This document shows, in pieces, positions 35,507-43,797 of a DNA stretch of 59,943 bases. The stretch is from Muribaculaceae bacterium (GTDB lineage: Bacteria > Bacteroidota > Bacteroidia > Bacteroidales > Muribaculaceae): positions 1 to 59,943 of the forward strand of contig JAFTFA010000246.1 of assembly GCA_017449785.1 (NCBI GenBank), read 5' to 3'. The notes below the pieces were generated by a model that was not told the origin of the DNA, searched no databases, and saw only the letters and a program-made list of their open reading frames with translations. Each line of letters opens with the position of its first letter. The stretch's first letter is position 1. The translations under genes and the position numbers were made by a program.

Positions 35507-36826
35507 ATGACCATCAAGGCGATTATCAATGCGGTCAAGGGTGAGAAATGGTGCCGCCTGTTGACGGTGCTCATGCGGCTCACCGTGGGCGGCGTGTTCA
35601 TCTTCTCGGGCTTCAGCAAGGGAATTGACCCCTGGGGCACGAGCTACAAGGTCACCGACTATCTCTCAGCCATGGGCCTGGAGCAATGGACGGGCACGGC
35701 CCTGTTCATCGCCGTGGCGCTGGCCGCGCTCGAGTTCTTGCTGGGCATCGCCGTCGCCGTGGGTGCCTACCGGCGCGGTGCGCCCTTGCTGGCGCTGCTC
35801 CTGCTGCTGGTGATGACGCCCTTGACGTTGTGGACGGCTATCACCGGCTCCGTACCCGACTGCGGCTGCTTTGGCGACGCGCTGCACCTGTCCAGCTGGG
35901 CCACATTCGGCAAGAACCTGCTCTTGCTGCTGGGCGTGGTCTATCTGTTGGCCTTCAACAAGTCGGTCCACAGCATCTACGGTCCCGCCGTGCAATGGAT
36001 AGTGATGGCCATCCCCTTTGCCTTGGTGATGGCAATAGCCTACTATGGTTATTTCTACCAACCGCTCATCGACCATCGTCCCTACCCCGTGGGCACGCGC
36101 CTGGTGGCCACGGCCACGGGCGACAGCGACGAGAGCGAGGATGAGTACACCTTCATCTACAGCAAGAACGGCGAGGAGCACGAGTTCTCGATCGATAGCC
36201 TGCCCGACGAGGAAGACGGCTGGCAGTATGTCACCCGCTACCATTCACGCCGTCCCCACGGCAATGTCATCGTCCAGGACGACAGCGAGCAGGGCAGCGA
36301 TATCGCCATCCTTGACGATGAGGGCAGCGATGTCACCCTCGACGTGCTGGGCGACAGCCGCCGCACCGTGCTGCTGCTCTTCCCCGACCTGCCCCGTGTG
36401 GGCGTGGTCAACTCGTTTGCGCTCAACGAGCTCAACGATGCCGCGCTCGTCTCCCAGGCCGACGTTGTGGCCCTCACGCCTGCCTCGGCCCAGGAAATCG
36501 AGCAGTGGCAAGACATCTCGATGGCCAGCTACCCCATCTACAACATGGATGACAGCGAACTCAAGATGGTGGCCCGCGGCAACCCCGCCGTGGTCTATCT
36601 GCAAGATGGCGTCATCCAGTGGAAACGCACCCTCTCGTCGCTCGCCGACGTCGAGCAGCCCATCGAGCTGGCCCAGTTGGGCGACGACTATGATGCCGAC
36701 GCCATCCTCACGAGGCTGATGTTGGCCTTCATGGCAGCAATGCTGGCCTTGCTGGCCATCAACCGCACCCACCTCCTGGTGAGGTACTTCTACTACAAGC
36801 GCAACCACAAGAAGAAAAAAATCTGA
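35507..36826 (+). CDS. BT_3928-family membrane protein (MauE/DoxX-like)
   Basis: 439 residues. The N-terminal half has four to five membrane helices of the DoxX/MauE type (LMRLTVGGVFIFSGFSKGIDPWG, LALLLLLVMTPLTLWTAITG) and a cysteine motif PDCGCFGDALHLS. Residues of about 195-400 form a soluble extracytoplasmic domain. A last helix (LAFMAAMLALLAINRTHLL) and a lysine tail (KRNHKKKKI) end the protein. MauE relatives help form or carry disulfides, but the role of this family is unproven. In Bacteroides tpiA usually follows; here a kinase/ATPase gene does. Confidence 0.85.
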   Translation: MTIKAIINAVKGEKWCRLLTVLMRLTVGGVFIFSGFSKGIDPWGTSYKVTDYLSAMGLEQWTGTALFIAVALAALEFLLGIAVAVGAYRRGAPLLALLLLLVMTPLTLWTAITGSVPDCGCFGDALHLSSWATFGKNLLLLLGVVYLLAFNKSVHSIYGPAVQWIVMAIPFALVMAIAYYGYFYQPLIDHRPYPVGTRLVATATGDSDESEDEYTFIYSKNGEEHEFSIDSLPDEEDGWQYVTRYHSRRPHGNVIVQDDSEQGSDIAILDDEGSDVTLDVLGDSRRTVLLLFPDLPRVGVVNSFALNELNDAALVSQADVVALTPASAQEIEQWQDISMASYPIYNMDDSELKMVARGNPAVVYLQDGVIQWKRTLSSLADVEQPIELAQLGDDYDADAILTRLMLAFMAAMLALLAINRTHLLVRYFYYKRNHKKKKI

Positions 36827-36876
36827 TCTCAATCAATAATAACTGAAACACCAATAAACGCCCAATCAACCCAACT

Positions 36877-38718
36877 ATGATACTTAAACAAGGTTATATC
36901 GTTGACAAAAGGTGGCATGTGGTTTACCTCATCAAGGAGAACCCCTATGCCGAGAGTTACCGCGTCGAGGACGAGAGCGGCAACCCCTACTTCTTGAAGA
37001 TTTACCGCCTCAAGAACACCCCCGAAAAGCTCATCGACGATGGGATCATCAGGGAAATCGAGTGGTCACGCACCATCAAGCACAAGAACATCATCAGCGC
37101 TATCGACACCGCACGCCTCAAGAGCGAGGAGGATGGCGACTGCCAGTATCTGGTAGCCAACTACTTCAGCGGTGAGCTGCTGAGCGAGATGCTGCAACGC
37201 GAGGGGAAACTCGACCCCAAAACGGCCACCAAGATTTTCACCGAGATGCTCGAGGGTCTGCAATACATGCACAACATGGCACGGCCCTGCCTGCACAACG
37301 ACATCACCCCCACCAACGTCATGCTCAGCAGCAAGACGGGCGGCATATCCGAACTCATCGACCTGGGGCACGCCTCGCCGTGCTTCATGGGCACGCCGCC
37401 GTTTGACACCGCCGATCTGGACCCGCGTTATGCCAGCGGACAGTCGTTCATCGGCAAGTATGACGAGCGCAGCGACATCTTTGCCGCCACAGGGGTCTTC
37501 TACACCATGCTCACGGGACGGGTGCCCTGGGACGTGGAATTCACCCCCGACATGACCCGCAAGGAGAAAATCAAGCTCGTCCAGAAGGTCCGCAGCCAGC
37601 AGGGCGAAATCGACGTGACCGGCATCGAGGACGAGAAGCTGGCCGACATCGTCAAGAAGGGCCTCGCCCTGGGATACAACGAGCGCTACAGCAACGTCGA
37701 GAAGCTCATCCTCGACCTCATCGAGGGCGACGAGAGCGACGAGGCGATGGAGCTGCGCAGCAAGCTCATTGCGATCGACGACGAGGACGGGGACGACTTT
37801 AACCTGTTCGGTGACGACTTCGGATCGAGTGGACAACCGACGAGCAAACAGGCGACCGAGACCACGGCCGACATCGACATCAAGCGTGGCGGCGGCAACG
37901 GCTTTGCCGACATCGCGGGCATGGACGAGTTGAAGGAGATGCTGCGCAAGCGCGTCATCCTCATCCTCAAGGACAAGGAGCTGGCCGAGAAGTACAAGCT
38001 CACGCCACCCAACGGCATGTTGCTCTACGGTCCTCCAGGATGCGGCAAGAGCTTCTTTGCCGAGAAGTTTGCCGAGGAGACCGGCTTCAACTTCATTCTG
38101 GTCAAGGCCAGCGACCTGGGCTCGATCTACATCCACGGCTCGCAGGGCAAAATCGCCGACCTGTTCAAGAAGGCCAAGGAGAATGCCCCGTCGGTGCTCT
38201 GTTTTGACGAGTTCGACGCCTTTGTACCCAACCGCTCGGGCGACGTGGGCAGCAACCAGGCGGGCGAGGTCAACGAGTTCCTCACCCAGCTCAACAACTG
38301 CTCCAAGCGCGGCATCTTTGTCATCGCCACCAGCAACCGCCCCGACAAGGTCGATCCCGCCGTGTTGCGCACTGGCCGTATCGACAGGCAGATCTATGTG
38401 CCCATGCCCGACGCGACGGCCCGCAAACTCATGTTCGAGCTCTACCTCAAGGGCCGTCCCTGTGAGGAAATCGACAGCGACGTTCTCGCCAAGAAGGCCG
38501 ACGGCTACGTCGCCAGCGACATCGCCTATGTCGTGAACGAGGCCGCCACCATCGCCGCCTTCAACCACGAGAACATCACCCAAGACCTGCTGTGCAAGAC
38601 CATCGAGGGCATCAAGCCGTCGATCAACAAGGACCTGCTCAAGGAGTACGAGGACATGCGCAACAAGATGGAAGGCATCAGCCGCAACAACACTCTCCCC
38701 CACGTGGGCTTCAAGTAA
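36877..38718 (+). CDS. Protein kinase-AAA+ ATPase fusion
   Basis: 613 residues, cytoplasmic. Residues 1-285 are a Hanks-type kinase: the ATP lysine is K41 (YFLKIYRL), the catalytic loop CLHNDITPTNVML has D142 and N147 (HND for HRD, T for K), D162 lies in IDLGHA (DLG for DFG), and SDIFAATGVFYTMLTGRVPW is subdomain IX. The glycine loop is degenerate. An acidic linker (about 285-335) leads to a CDC48/FtsH-like AAA domain: Walker A GPPGCGKS (385-392), pore-loop-like SIYIHG, Walker B VLCFDEFD (440-447), sensor IATSN, and arginine fingers in LRTGRIDR. It is probably an ATP-driven unfoldase steered by phosphorylation. Not recognised as any named system. Confidence 0.9.
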   Translation: MILKQGYIVDKRWHVVYLIKENPYAESYRVEDESGNPYFLKIYRLKNTPEKLIDDGIIREIEWSRTIKHKNIISAIDTARLKSEEDGDCQYLVANYFSGELLSEMLQREGKLDPKTATKIFTEMLEGLQYMHNMARPCLHNDITPTNVMLSSKTGGISELIDLGHASPCFMGTPPFDTADLDPRYASGQSFIGKYDERSDIFAATGVFYTMLTGRVPWDVEFTPDMTRKEKIKLVQKVRSQQGEIDVTGIEDEKLADIVKKGLALGYNERYSNVEKLILDLIEGDESDEAMELRSKLIAIDDEDGDDFNLFGDDFGSSGQPTSKQATETTADIDIKRGGGNGFADIAGMDELKEMLRKRVILILKDKELAEKYKLTPPNGMLLYGPPGCGKSFFAEKFAEETGFNFILVKASDLGSIYIHGSQGKIADLFKKAKENAPSVLCFDEFDAFVPNRSGDVGSNQAGEVNEFLTQLNNCSKRGIFVIATSNRPDKVDPAVLRTGRIDRQIYVPMPDATARKLMFELYLKGRPCEEIDSDVLAKKADGYVASDIAYVVNEAATIAAFNHENITQDLLCKTIEGIKPSINKDLLKEYEDMRNKMEGISRNNTLPHVGFK

Positions 38719-38808
38719 AAAAAAGTCCCTTCCCCAAAAACCCAAGGACTAAAAAACTTAAAACCAACAACTTACAACTAAAAACTTAAAACTTACAACT
38801 AAAATAAC
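38719..38808 (+). repeat. A-rich spacer with short direct repeats
   Basis: The 90-base gap contains AAAACTTAAAAC twice, each followed after a few bases by ACTTACAACTAAAA. No terminator or promoter is obvious, so the downstream gene is probably co-transcribed. Confidence 0.5.
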
Positions 38809-39225
38809 ATGGACTTAAACAAACTGATGATCGATTACCTCGCCGAGGAAGGTTTCCGTCCCCACGAGACCGAGTTCGGCATCGCCTTCAAGAACGAGGG
38901 CTTCAACTTCCTTTATTTCAAGGATGACGAGGACGAGCAGTACTTCAGGCTCATGATGCCGGCCATCTTTGAGGTCACCGAGGACAACGAGGACATGATC
39001 CTCAAGGCCATGAACGACGTGAACAGCAACATCAAGGTCGTGAAGCTCTACACCATGGACATGGAGGACGAGGATGGCCAGAAGAACGTCAACGTCTGGG
39101 TAGCCTTTGAAATCCTGGCCGACACCACCCCCGAGATCGGCGACATCGTGCCGCGTGCCATGGCTCTCATGAAGGGTGCTCGCGTCGCCTTCCTCGCCAA
39201 GCTCGAGGAACTGGCCGACAATTAA
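38809..39225 (+). CDS. YbjN-like acidic chaperone-type protein
   Basis: 138 residues, very acidic (FLYFKDDEDEQYF, MDMEDEDGQ). The alpha/beta pattern, with an N-terminal helix (LNKLMIDYLAEEGF), paired strands, and a C-terminal helix (PRAMALMKGARVAFLAKLEEL), matches YbjN domains, which share the fold of type III secretion chaperones. It has no signal peptide. It follows the kinase-ATPase gene and ends at a strong terminator, so the two probably work together, perhaps as substrate adaptor and unfoldase. That role is inference. Confidence 0.75.
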   Translation: MDLNKLMIDYLAEEGFRPHETEFGIAFKNEGFNFLYFKDDEDEQYFRLMMPAIFEVTEDNEDMILKAMNDVNSNIKVVKLYTMDMEDEDGQKNVNVWVAFEILADTTPEIGDIVPRAMALMKGARVAFLAKLEELADN

Positions 39226-39257
39226 CACCTATCAGCCCACACGCTGAATCATCCATC

Positions 39258-39294
39258 TCACGCTGAGCCGCCAAGTGGCTCAGCGTGATTTTTT
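39258..39294 (+). terminator. Terminator of the kinase-ATPase operon
   Basis: Perfect 12-bp stem TCACGCTGAGCC (39258-39269) with GGCTCAGCGTGA (39277-39288), then six T. Confidence 0.93.
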
Positions 39295-39312
39295 CAAGCT
39301 AACGAGGACATA

Positions 39313-39349
39313 AAGCGGGCGCACCGTCAAGTATCGGGTGCGCCCGCTT
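39313..39349 (-). terminator. Terminator of the C10-Fn3-dockerin gene
   Basis: Perfect 13-bp stem: minus strand AAGCGGGCGCACC (39349-39337) with GGTGCGCCCGCTT (39325-39313), then a short T-rich tail. It is back to back with the rightward terminator. Confidence 0.85.
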
Positions 39350-39395
39350 CATGTTGTCGGGTCACGAGGCTGACAAGAGTCAGCCAGACAGGGGA

Positions 39396-42300
39396 TTAGT
39401 TATTACCCTTGAGCAGCTTATTGATCAGGGCAGTGACATCACTGATGTTCACAATGCCATCGGCCTTCACGTCGGCACAGATTGCGCAAGCCTTCGTCTC
39501 ATCACCGCTCAGCAGGTAGTTGATCAGGGCAGTGACATCGCTGATGTTCACGTTACCGTCGTGGTTCACGTCACCCAGCTCATAGCCGTGGCCCTGCTCC
39601 TCGAGCAGCGTCACGTTCTCGACGTTGCTGGCAGCCTTGGTGCCATCGATATAGTTGGCCTCGACATAGTAGGTATAGGTTGCACCGGGGGTCAAGCCCT
39701 CAACCACATAGTACATCTCGGTGATGCCCGTGATCACGCGGCTGTTCTCGTCGCCAGTCTCGCTGACGGCCCTCAGCTGGGTCATCTCGCCACTATAAAC
39801 CTGCACGCTGTTGAGGTAGAAGCGCTTCTTGACGCCCGAGCAGCTCAAGGTAACGGTCTGGCCATCGGCTGCAGTCACGTCGTTCAGCACTACGGTATAG
39901 TCGGCATTCTCGGTGGTCAGCTCAACGGTCTGGCTCACGTCGCCGCACGACACGATGACCGAGCTGCCGTCGCTGCCATAGCTCCTTGCATTGAACTTCA
40001 CTGTAACGACACCATTGCTGCCCGTCAGGTCGAGGGCGGGAGTGGTCAGGTAACCGACCTTGCTGCCGCTGCCCAGCTTCATGCCGCCGCCAGCGGCCAG
40101 ATAGACAGCCACACCGGTCCAGCCGGCATTGTCACAGTTCTCGTCAAGCGCGCCGTTGCTACCCAGATCGATGTTGTTATCGGCACTGGGAACATCCTCG
40201 CTGTAGAAGGTCTCGTTGAGCAACAGGCCAGCGGGCTGATCCTGCTTGATGTTGACATAAAGGGTGTAGTCCTTCACATACTGCTCGGGAGTGATGTCGA
40301 GCCAGTCGGCACGGAACGAGCTGCTGGTCACATACTGCTCGTCGGCGGGCTGCATCTCGGGAGCCAGGGTCTCCATCGTGGCGGTACCGTTGAGGGTAAC
40401 GGTCACGGCCTCGGCACCCTCACTGGCGATGGTGATGGTGGCATGGTGCTCGCCGACGGTAACGGGAGCATAGGTCACGGTCACGGTGGCACCCTCCTGG
40501 GCATCGGCGATGCTGACGGTCTCGGGATTGATGGTGTAAACGCCGTTCTCGTCGTTCAGCGTCAGGGTCACGTCACCGGCAAGGTTGGATGCCAGCAGAT
40601 CGAAGGTAGCAGTCACGGTCTCGCCCACAGCGGCAGCCAGAGTCAGGGTCTCATTGTCCACGATAATCTCGGGAACAATCTGCTCGGCGAGGGTCACCTG
40701 CTCGATATTGGAAGCGGCGTTGCTGTTGTCGGTGTAGTTGGCTACAACGTGGAAGCTGTAGGTTGCACCCGGGGTCAGGTTCTGGACGGTGTAGGTCTTG
40801 TCGGTAATGCCGGTGATGACGCGGCTGTTGGCATCGCCGGTCTCACTAGCCTTGAGCATATTGGCGCCACCGTTGTAGATGGTCACGCTGTGGACATACA
40901 CGCGCTTGCCGGTTGCGGCACACGACAAGGTCACCTGCTGACCGGCAGCCGCGGGCACGCCGGCGAGGGTAACGGTGTAGTCGGTAGCGACATCGCTCAG
41001 GGCGATGGTCTCGCTCACGTCACCACACGAGATGACGATGGAACTCTCATCCGACTTGCCAGTCGTGCTGACGTAGGAGTTGGCGTTGAAGGCGACAACC
41101 AGCGTGCCGTTGTTCTCGGCCAGGGCAGGAGTCGTGATGTAGCCCAACTTGGAGCCGCTACCCAGCTTGAAGCCGCCAGTGACTGCCTCATAGACGGCAT
41201 AGCCTGTCCAGCCAGCGTTGTCGCAGTAGTTGTCCATCTTGGATCCGCAGTCGGCGGTGCCGTCCTGGGTGGGCACATTGACGCCGGCAAAGGTCTCGGT
41301 CAACAGGGCATCACCCGTGGCACCCACCTTGTTGACATAGAGGGTGTAGTCCTTCACGTTCTGGGCGGGCGTCACGTCGGTCCAGGTGGCGGTAAAGGAG
41401 GTGGTGCCCACATTGGTGGCCTGGGCCATCACGGGAGCAGTGGTCTGGATGGTAGCGGTGCCATTCAGGGTGACGGTAGCGCTCTCGGCGCCCTCGCTGG
41501 CCACGGTGATGGTGGCGTCATGGGTACCAGTTGCGGTCGGTGCATAGGTCACGGTGACCTCGGCACCCTCTTGGGCATCAGCGATGCTCAGGGTGGAAGG
41601 ATTGATGCTGTAAACGCCGTTGGCGTCGTTGAGCGTCAGCGTCACGTTGCCGGTCAGGTCACTGGCCAGCACGTTGAAGGTGGCGGTCACGGTCTCGCCC
41701 ACGCTGGCAGCCATCGTCAGGGTCTCGGGATCAACGATAACATCGGGAGTCGGTGCGAGCGAACCCTGCAGGGTGACGGTCTCGACGTTGGACTCCTTCT
41801 TGGTGCCGTCGGTGTAGTTGGCCTCGACGTAGAACTTGTAGCTGGCGCCCTCGGTCAGGCCGGTAACGGTATAATTCTTGGCGGTGATGCCGGTGATAAC
41901 GATGGGGTCACCCTCGCTGGCAGCACCGGCGATGATCTCGATGTTGTCGATGTAGAAGCGTTTCTTCTTGGCCGTGCAGGCAAAGGTCACCTTCTGCCCT
42001 GCGGCGGCAGTCACGCCCTGGAGCACGACGCTATAGTCGGCGGCAGTCGAGGTCAAGGCCACAGTCTGGGTGACATTGCCACAGGAAACGACTACCGAGC
42101 TGGCGTCGCTGCCGTAATTCATGGCATTGAACTTCACGGTGATGGTGCCGTCGGTTGCGCTCAGGTCAAGGGCAGGAGTGGTCAACGATCCGGCATAGCT
42201 GCCGTTACCCAGCCTCATGGTACCACCGACACCCTGATAGATATAGCTGGCCGTCCATCCCTGGTTGTCACAATAGTTATTCACCGTGTTCGCGATGTTG

Positions 42301-43622
42301 GCCGTGCCGTCATTCTCCACGGTCACGCCACCGAAGGTCTCACTCAACAGGGCGGTCGTGTTGGCGTCATACTGCTGGACATAGAGCGTGTAGTTCTCGA
42401 CGTTCTCGCTCGGGGTCTCGTCGGTCCAGCTGGCGCGGAAGGAGGTGTTGCCCACGTTGCTCGCCTGGGCCATCACGGGGGCATACGTCTCGATAACGCT
42501 GCCCTCGGGATAGATCTGGTAGAGCATGTCCTGGTTCTGACGGAAGTCATAATCGCTATCAATATAGAAGGCACTGATGGCGTAGTAGTTGTTATCCATG
42601 CCGCTCCATCCCCAGTTGATGTGATACTTGTTGGTGCTGGAATTGTAGCCGTCAACGACAAAGGCATGGCCGGCATAGCCATCATCGCCGCCGTACAGGA
42701 TGGGACGACCTGCCTGCAGGTCCTCAAGCATCATCGCGGTCCACTGGGCATCGCTATAATTGTTGCGCTGCACATAGGTGGCCCCAGAGTTGTAGCCAAA
42801 CAGCTTCATGCCCTCGAGCTGGTCATCGGTATAGGCACCGCTGCCGTCAGGGCTATACATCATCTGGCACGACTGGCCGCAATAGCGCATCAGCCAGGCA
42901 ACGGCATTGGCCTGGGCGGTGGTATAACTGCCGGTGTAGTCGTCGATCATGTTGTCCCAGTCCAGCGTGATGCCGGGCAGGGCAGGCACATTGAAGCGGG
43001 GCGAGGCAGCCGTCGTGTAGCTGGACAGGGCGGGCAACTGGGCGGGATACTTCCAGTAGTACATCACCTGAGCCATCGCCGTGGCCACACATCCGGTATA
43101 GCACTTCGAGCCGTTATAGGTGGGGCACTGGTTCCAGAACGGTTCGGTCTGGTCCCAGATACAGGTCAGCATCGGGGCTACAGTAGATGCGGTCAGCATC
43201 GTTGATGTATTGCCCGACTTCATCACCTGCAGATTGGGATTCTTGATGAGGAACTCGATCTGCTCCTTGTACTGGCCCAGCCACCAGCGCATGTTGCTGG
43301 GGATGTTGTTCATGTCAAGGTAGCCGTCACCGTAGCCCAAGATTTCCTCAGCACGGTCGTCACCCGAGACGATGACATAGCCGCCACCGTCGTAGTTGAA
43401 CACATAGAAGTCGTTGGCCTTGGCATTGACCACCGACGGCTCGGCATGAGACAGCTTCATGTTGGCATTAGATGCCATCATCCGCGTGCCTGACAGAGTG
43501 TTCATGAACTGGACGGCACGGGCCTGGGCGGCACGACTGTCCACATTGGCTGCTGTCATCGTGGCCATTGTCAGGGCCATAGCGACGAGCATCAATGTTC
43601 TGAAGTAACTTACAAATTTCAT
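39396..43622 (-). CDS. C10 cysteine protease with Fn3/Ig modules and dockerin-like end
   Basis: 1,408 residues from ATG 43622. Signal peptide (LMLVAMALTMATMTAA), then a Spi-type inhibitory propeptide, then the streptopain (C10) domain with the catalytic cysteine in CYTGCVATAMAQVMYYW (about C178), the histidine in GHAFVVDGY, and HINWGWSG. Three repeated units follow, each with Fn3 (ASWTDETPSENVENYTLYV) and a carbohydrate-binding-like sandwich. Two nearly identical Ig-like domains (GETVTATFNVLASDLTGNV, GETVTATFDLLASNLAGDV) separate them. The C-terminus carries two Ca-binding dockerin-like repeats (GDVNHDGNVNISDVTALI; ADVKADGIVNISDVTALI). Secreted protein-degrading enzyme. It has its own promoter. 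Confidence 0.92.
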   Translation of the reverse strand: MKFVSYFRTLMLVAMALTMATMTAANVDSRAAQARAVQFMNTLSGTRMMASNANMKLSHAEPSVVNAKANDFYVFNYDGGGYVIVSGDDRAEEILGYGDGYLDMNNIPSNMRWWLGQYKEQIEFLIKNPNLQVMKSGNTSTMLTASTVAPMLTCIWDQTEPFWNQCPTYNGSKCYTGCVATAMAQVMYYWKYPAQLPALSSYTTAASPRFNVPALPGITLDWDNMIDDYTGSYTTAQANAVAWLMRYCGQSCQMMYSPDGSGAYTDDQLEGMKLFGYNSGATYVQRNNYSDAQWTAMMLEDLQAGRPILYGGDDGYAGHAFVVDGYNSSTNKYHINWGWSGMDNNYYAISAFYIDSDYDFRQNQDMLYQIYPEGSVIETYAPVMAQASNVGNTSFRASWTDETPSENVENYTLYVQQYDANTTALLSETFGGVTVENDGTANIANTVNNYCDNQGWTASYIYQGVGGTMRLGNGSYAGSLTTPALDLSATDGTITVKFNAMNYGSDASSVVVSCGNVTQTVALTSTAADYSVVLQGVTAAAGQKVTFACTAKKKRFYIDNIEIIAGAASEGDPIVITGITAKNYTVTGLTEGASYKFYVEANYTDGTKKESNVETVTLQGSLAPTPDVIVDPETLTMAASVGETVTATFNVLASDLTGNVTLTLNDANGVYSINPSTLSIADAQEGAEVTVTYAPTATGTHDATITVASEGAESATVTLNGTATIQTTAPVMAQATNVGTTSFTATWTDVTPAQNVKDYTLYVNKVGATGDALLTETFAGVNVPTQDGTADCGSKMDNYCDNAGWTGYAVYEAVTGGFKLGSGSKLGYITTPALAENNGTLVVAFNANSYVSTTGKSDESSIVISCGDVSETIALSDVATDYTVTLAGVPAAAGQQVTLSCAATGKRVYVHSVTIYNGGANMLKASETGDANSRVITGITDKTYTVQNLTPGATYSFHVVANYTDNSNAASNIEQVTLAEQIVPEIIVDNETLTLAAAVGETVTATFDLLASNLAGDVTLTLNDENGVYTINPETVSIADAQEGATVTVTYAPVTVGEHHATITIASEGAEAVTVTLNGTATMETLAPEMQPADEQYVTSSSFRADWLDITPEQYVKDYTLYVNIKQDQPAGLLLNETFYSEDVPSADNNIDLGSNGALDENCDNAGWTGVAVYLAAGGGMKLGSGSKVGYLTTPALDLTGSNGVVTVKFNARSYGSDGSSVIVSCGDVSQTVELTTENADYTVVLNDVTAADGQTVTLSCSGVKKRFYLNSVQVYSGEMTQLRAVSETGDENSRVITGITEMYYVVEGLTPGATYTYYVEANYIDGTKAASNVENVTLLEEQGHGYELGDVNHDGNVNISDVTALINYLLSGDETKACAICADVKADGIVNISDVTALINKLLKGNN

Positions 43623-43685
43623 CACAATTGATTGTATAAAAGGTTAATATTTAAAGATGTAACAATAAAGGCATCTTAATGGTCT

Positions 43686-43731
43686 GTATCAAAAATCTTT
43701 TGGGAGAATCACTTCTCCCAAAAGACGATAC
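43686..43731 (-). promoter_or_regulatory. Terminator-like hairpin at the very start of the transcript (possible attenuator)
   Basis: Minus strand TCTTTTGGGAGAA (43725-43713), GTGA loop, TTCTCCCAAAAGA (43708-43696), then TTTTT. It is flanked by GTATC/GATAC (43731-43727 and 43690-43686) that can extend the stem. It begins within a few bases of the predicted transcription start and ends about 64 bases before the ATG. It could instead be the terminator of the upstream C10 gene. Confidence 0.7.
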
Positions 43732-43760
43732 AAAGGTATTACTTTATTATGAAAGCTCAA
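43731..43760 (-). promoter_or_regulatory. Promoter of the C10-Fn3-dockerin gene
   Basis: Minus-strand TTG (43760-43758), 19 bases, TACCTTTG (43738-43731), an exact consensus. Confidence 0.8.
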
Positions 43761-43797
43761 CAACTTTTCAACCAAAAAAAACACTATTTTCAGCCAA

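Noticed and set aside
38719..38808. CRISPR-like array in the A-rich repeats
   Set aside because: Only two imperfect short copies, no regular spacers and no cas genes in the window.
39351..43205. 1,284-residue open frame on the plus strand opposite the C10-Fn3 protease
   Set aside because: It mirrors the minus-strand gene, has H/G/V-rich sequence with no family motifs and no signal; the minus frame has complete protease and dockerin motifs.
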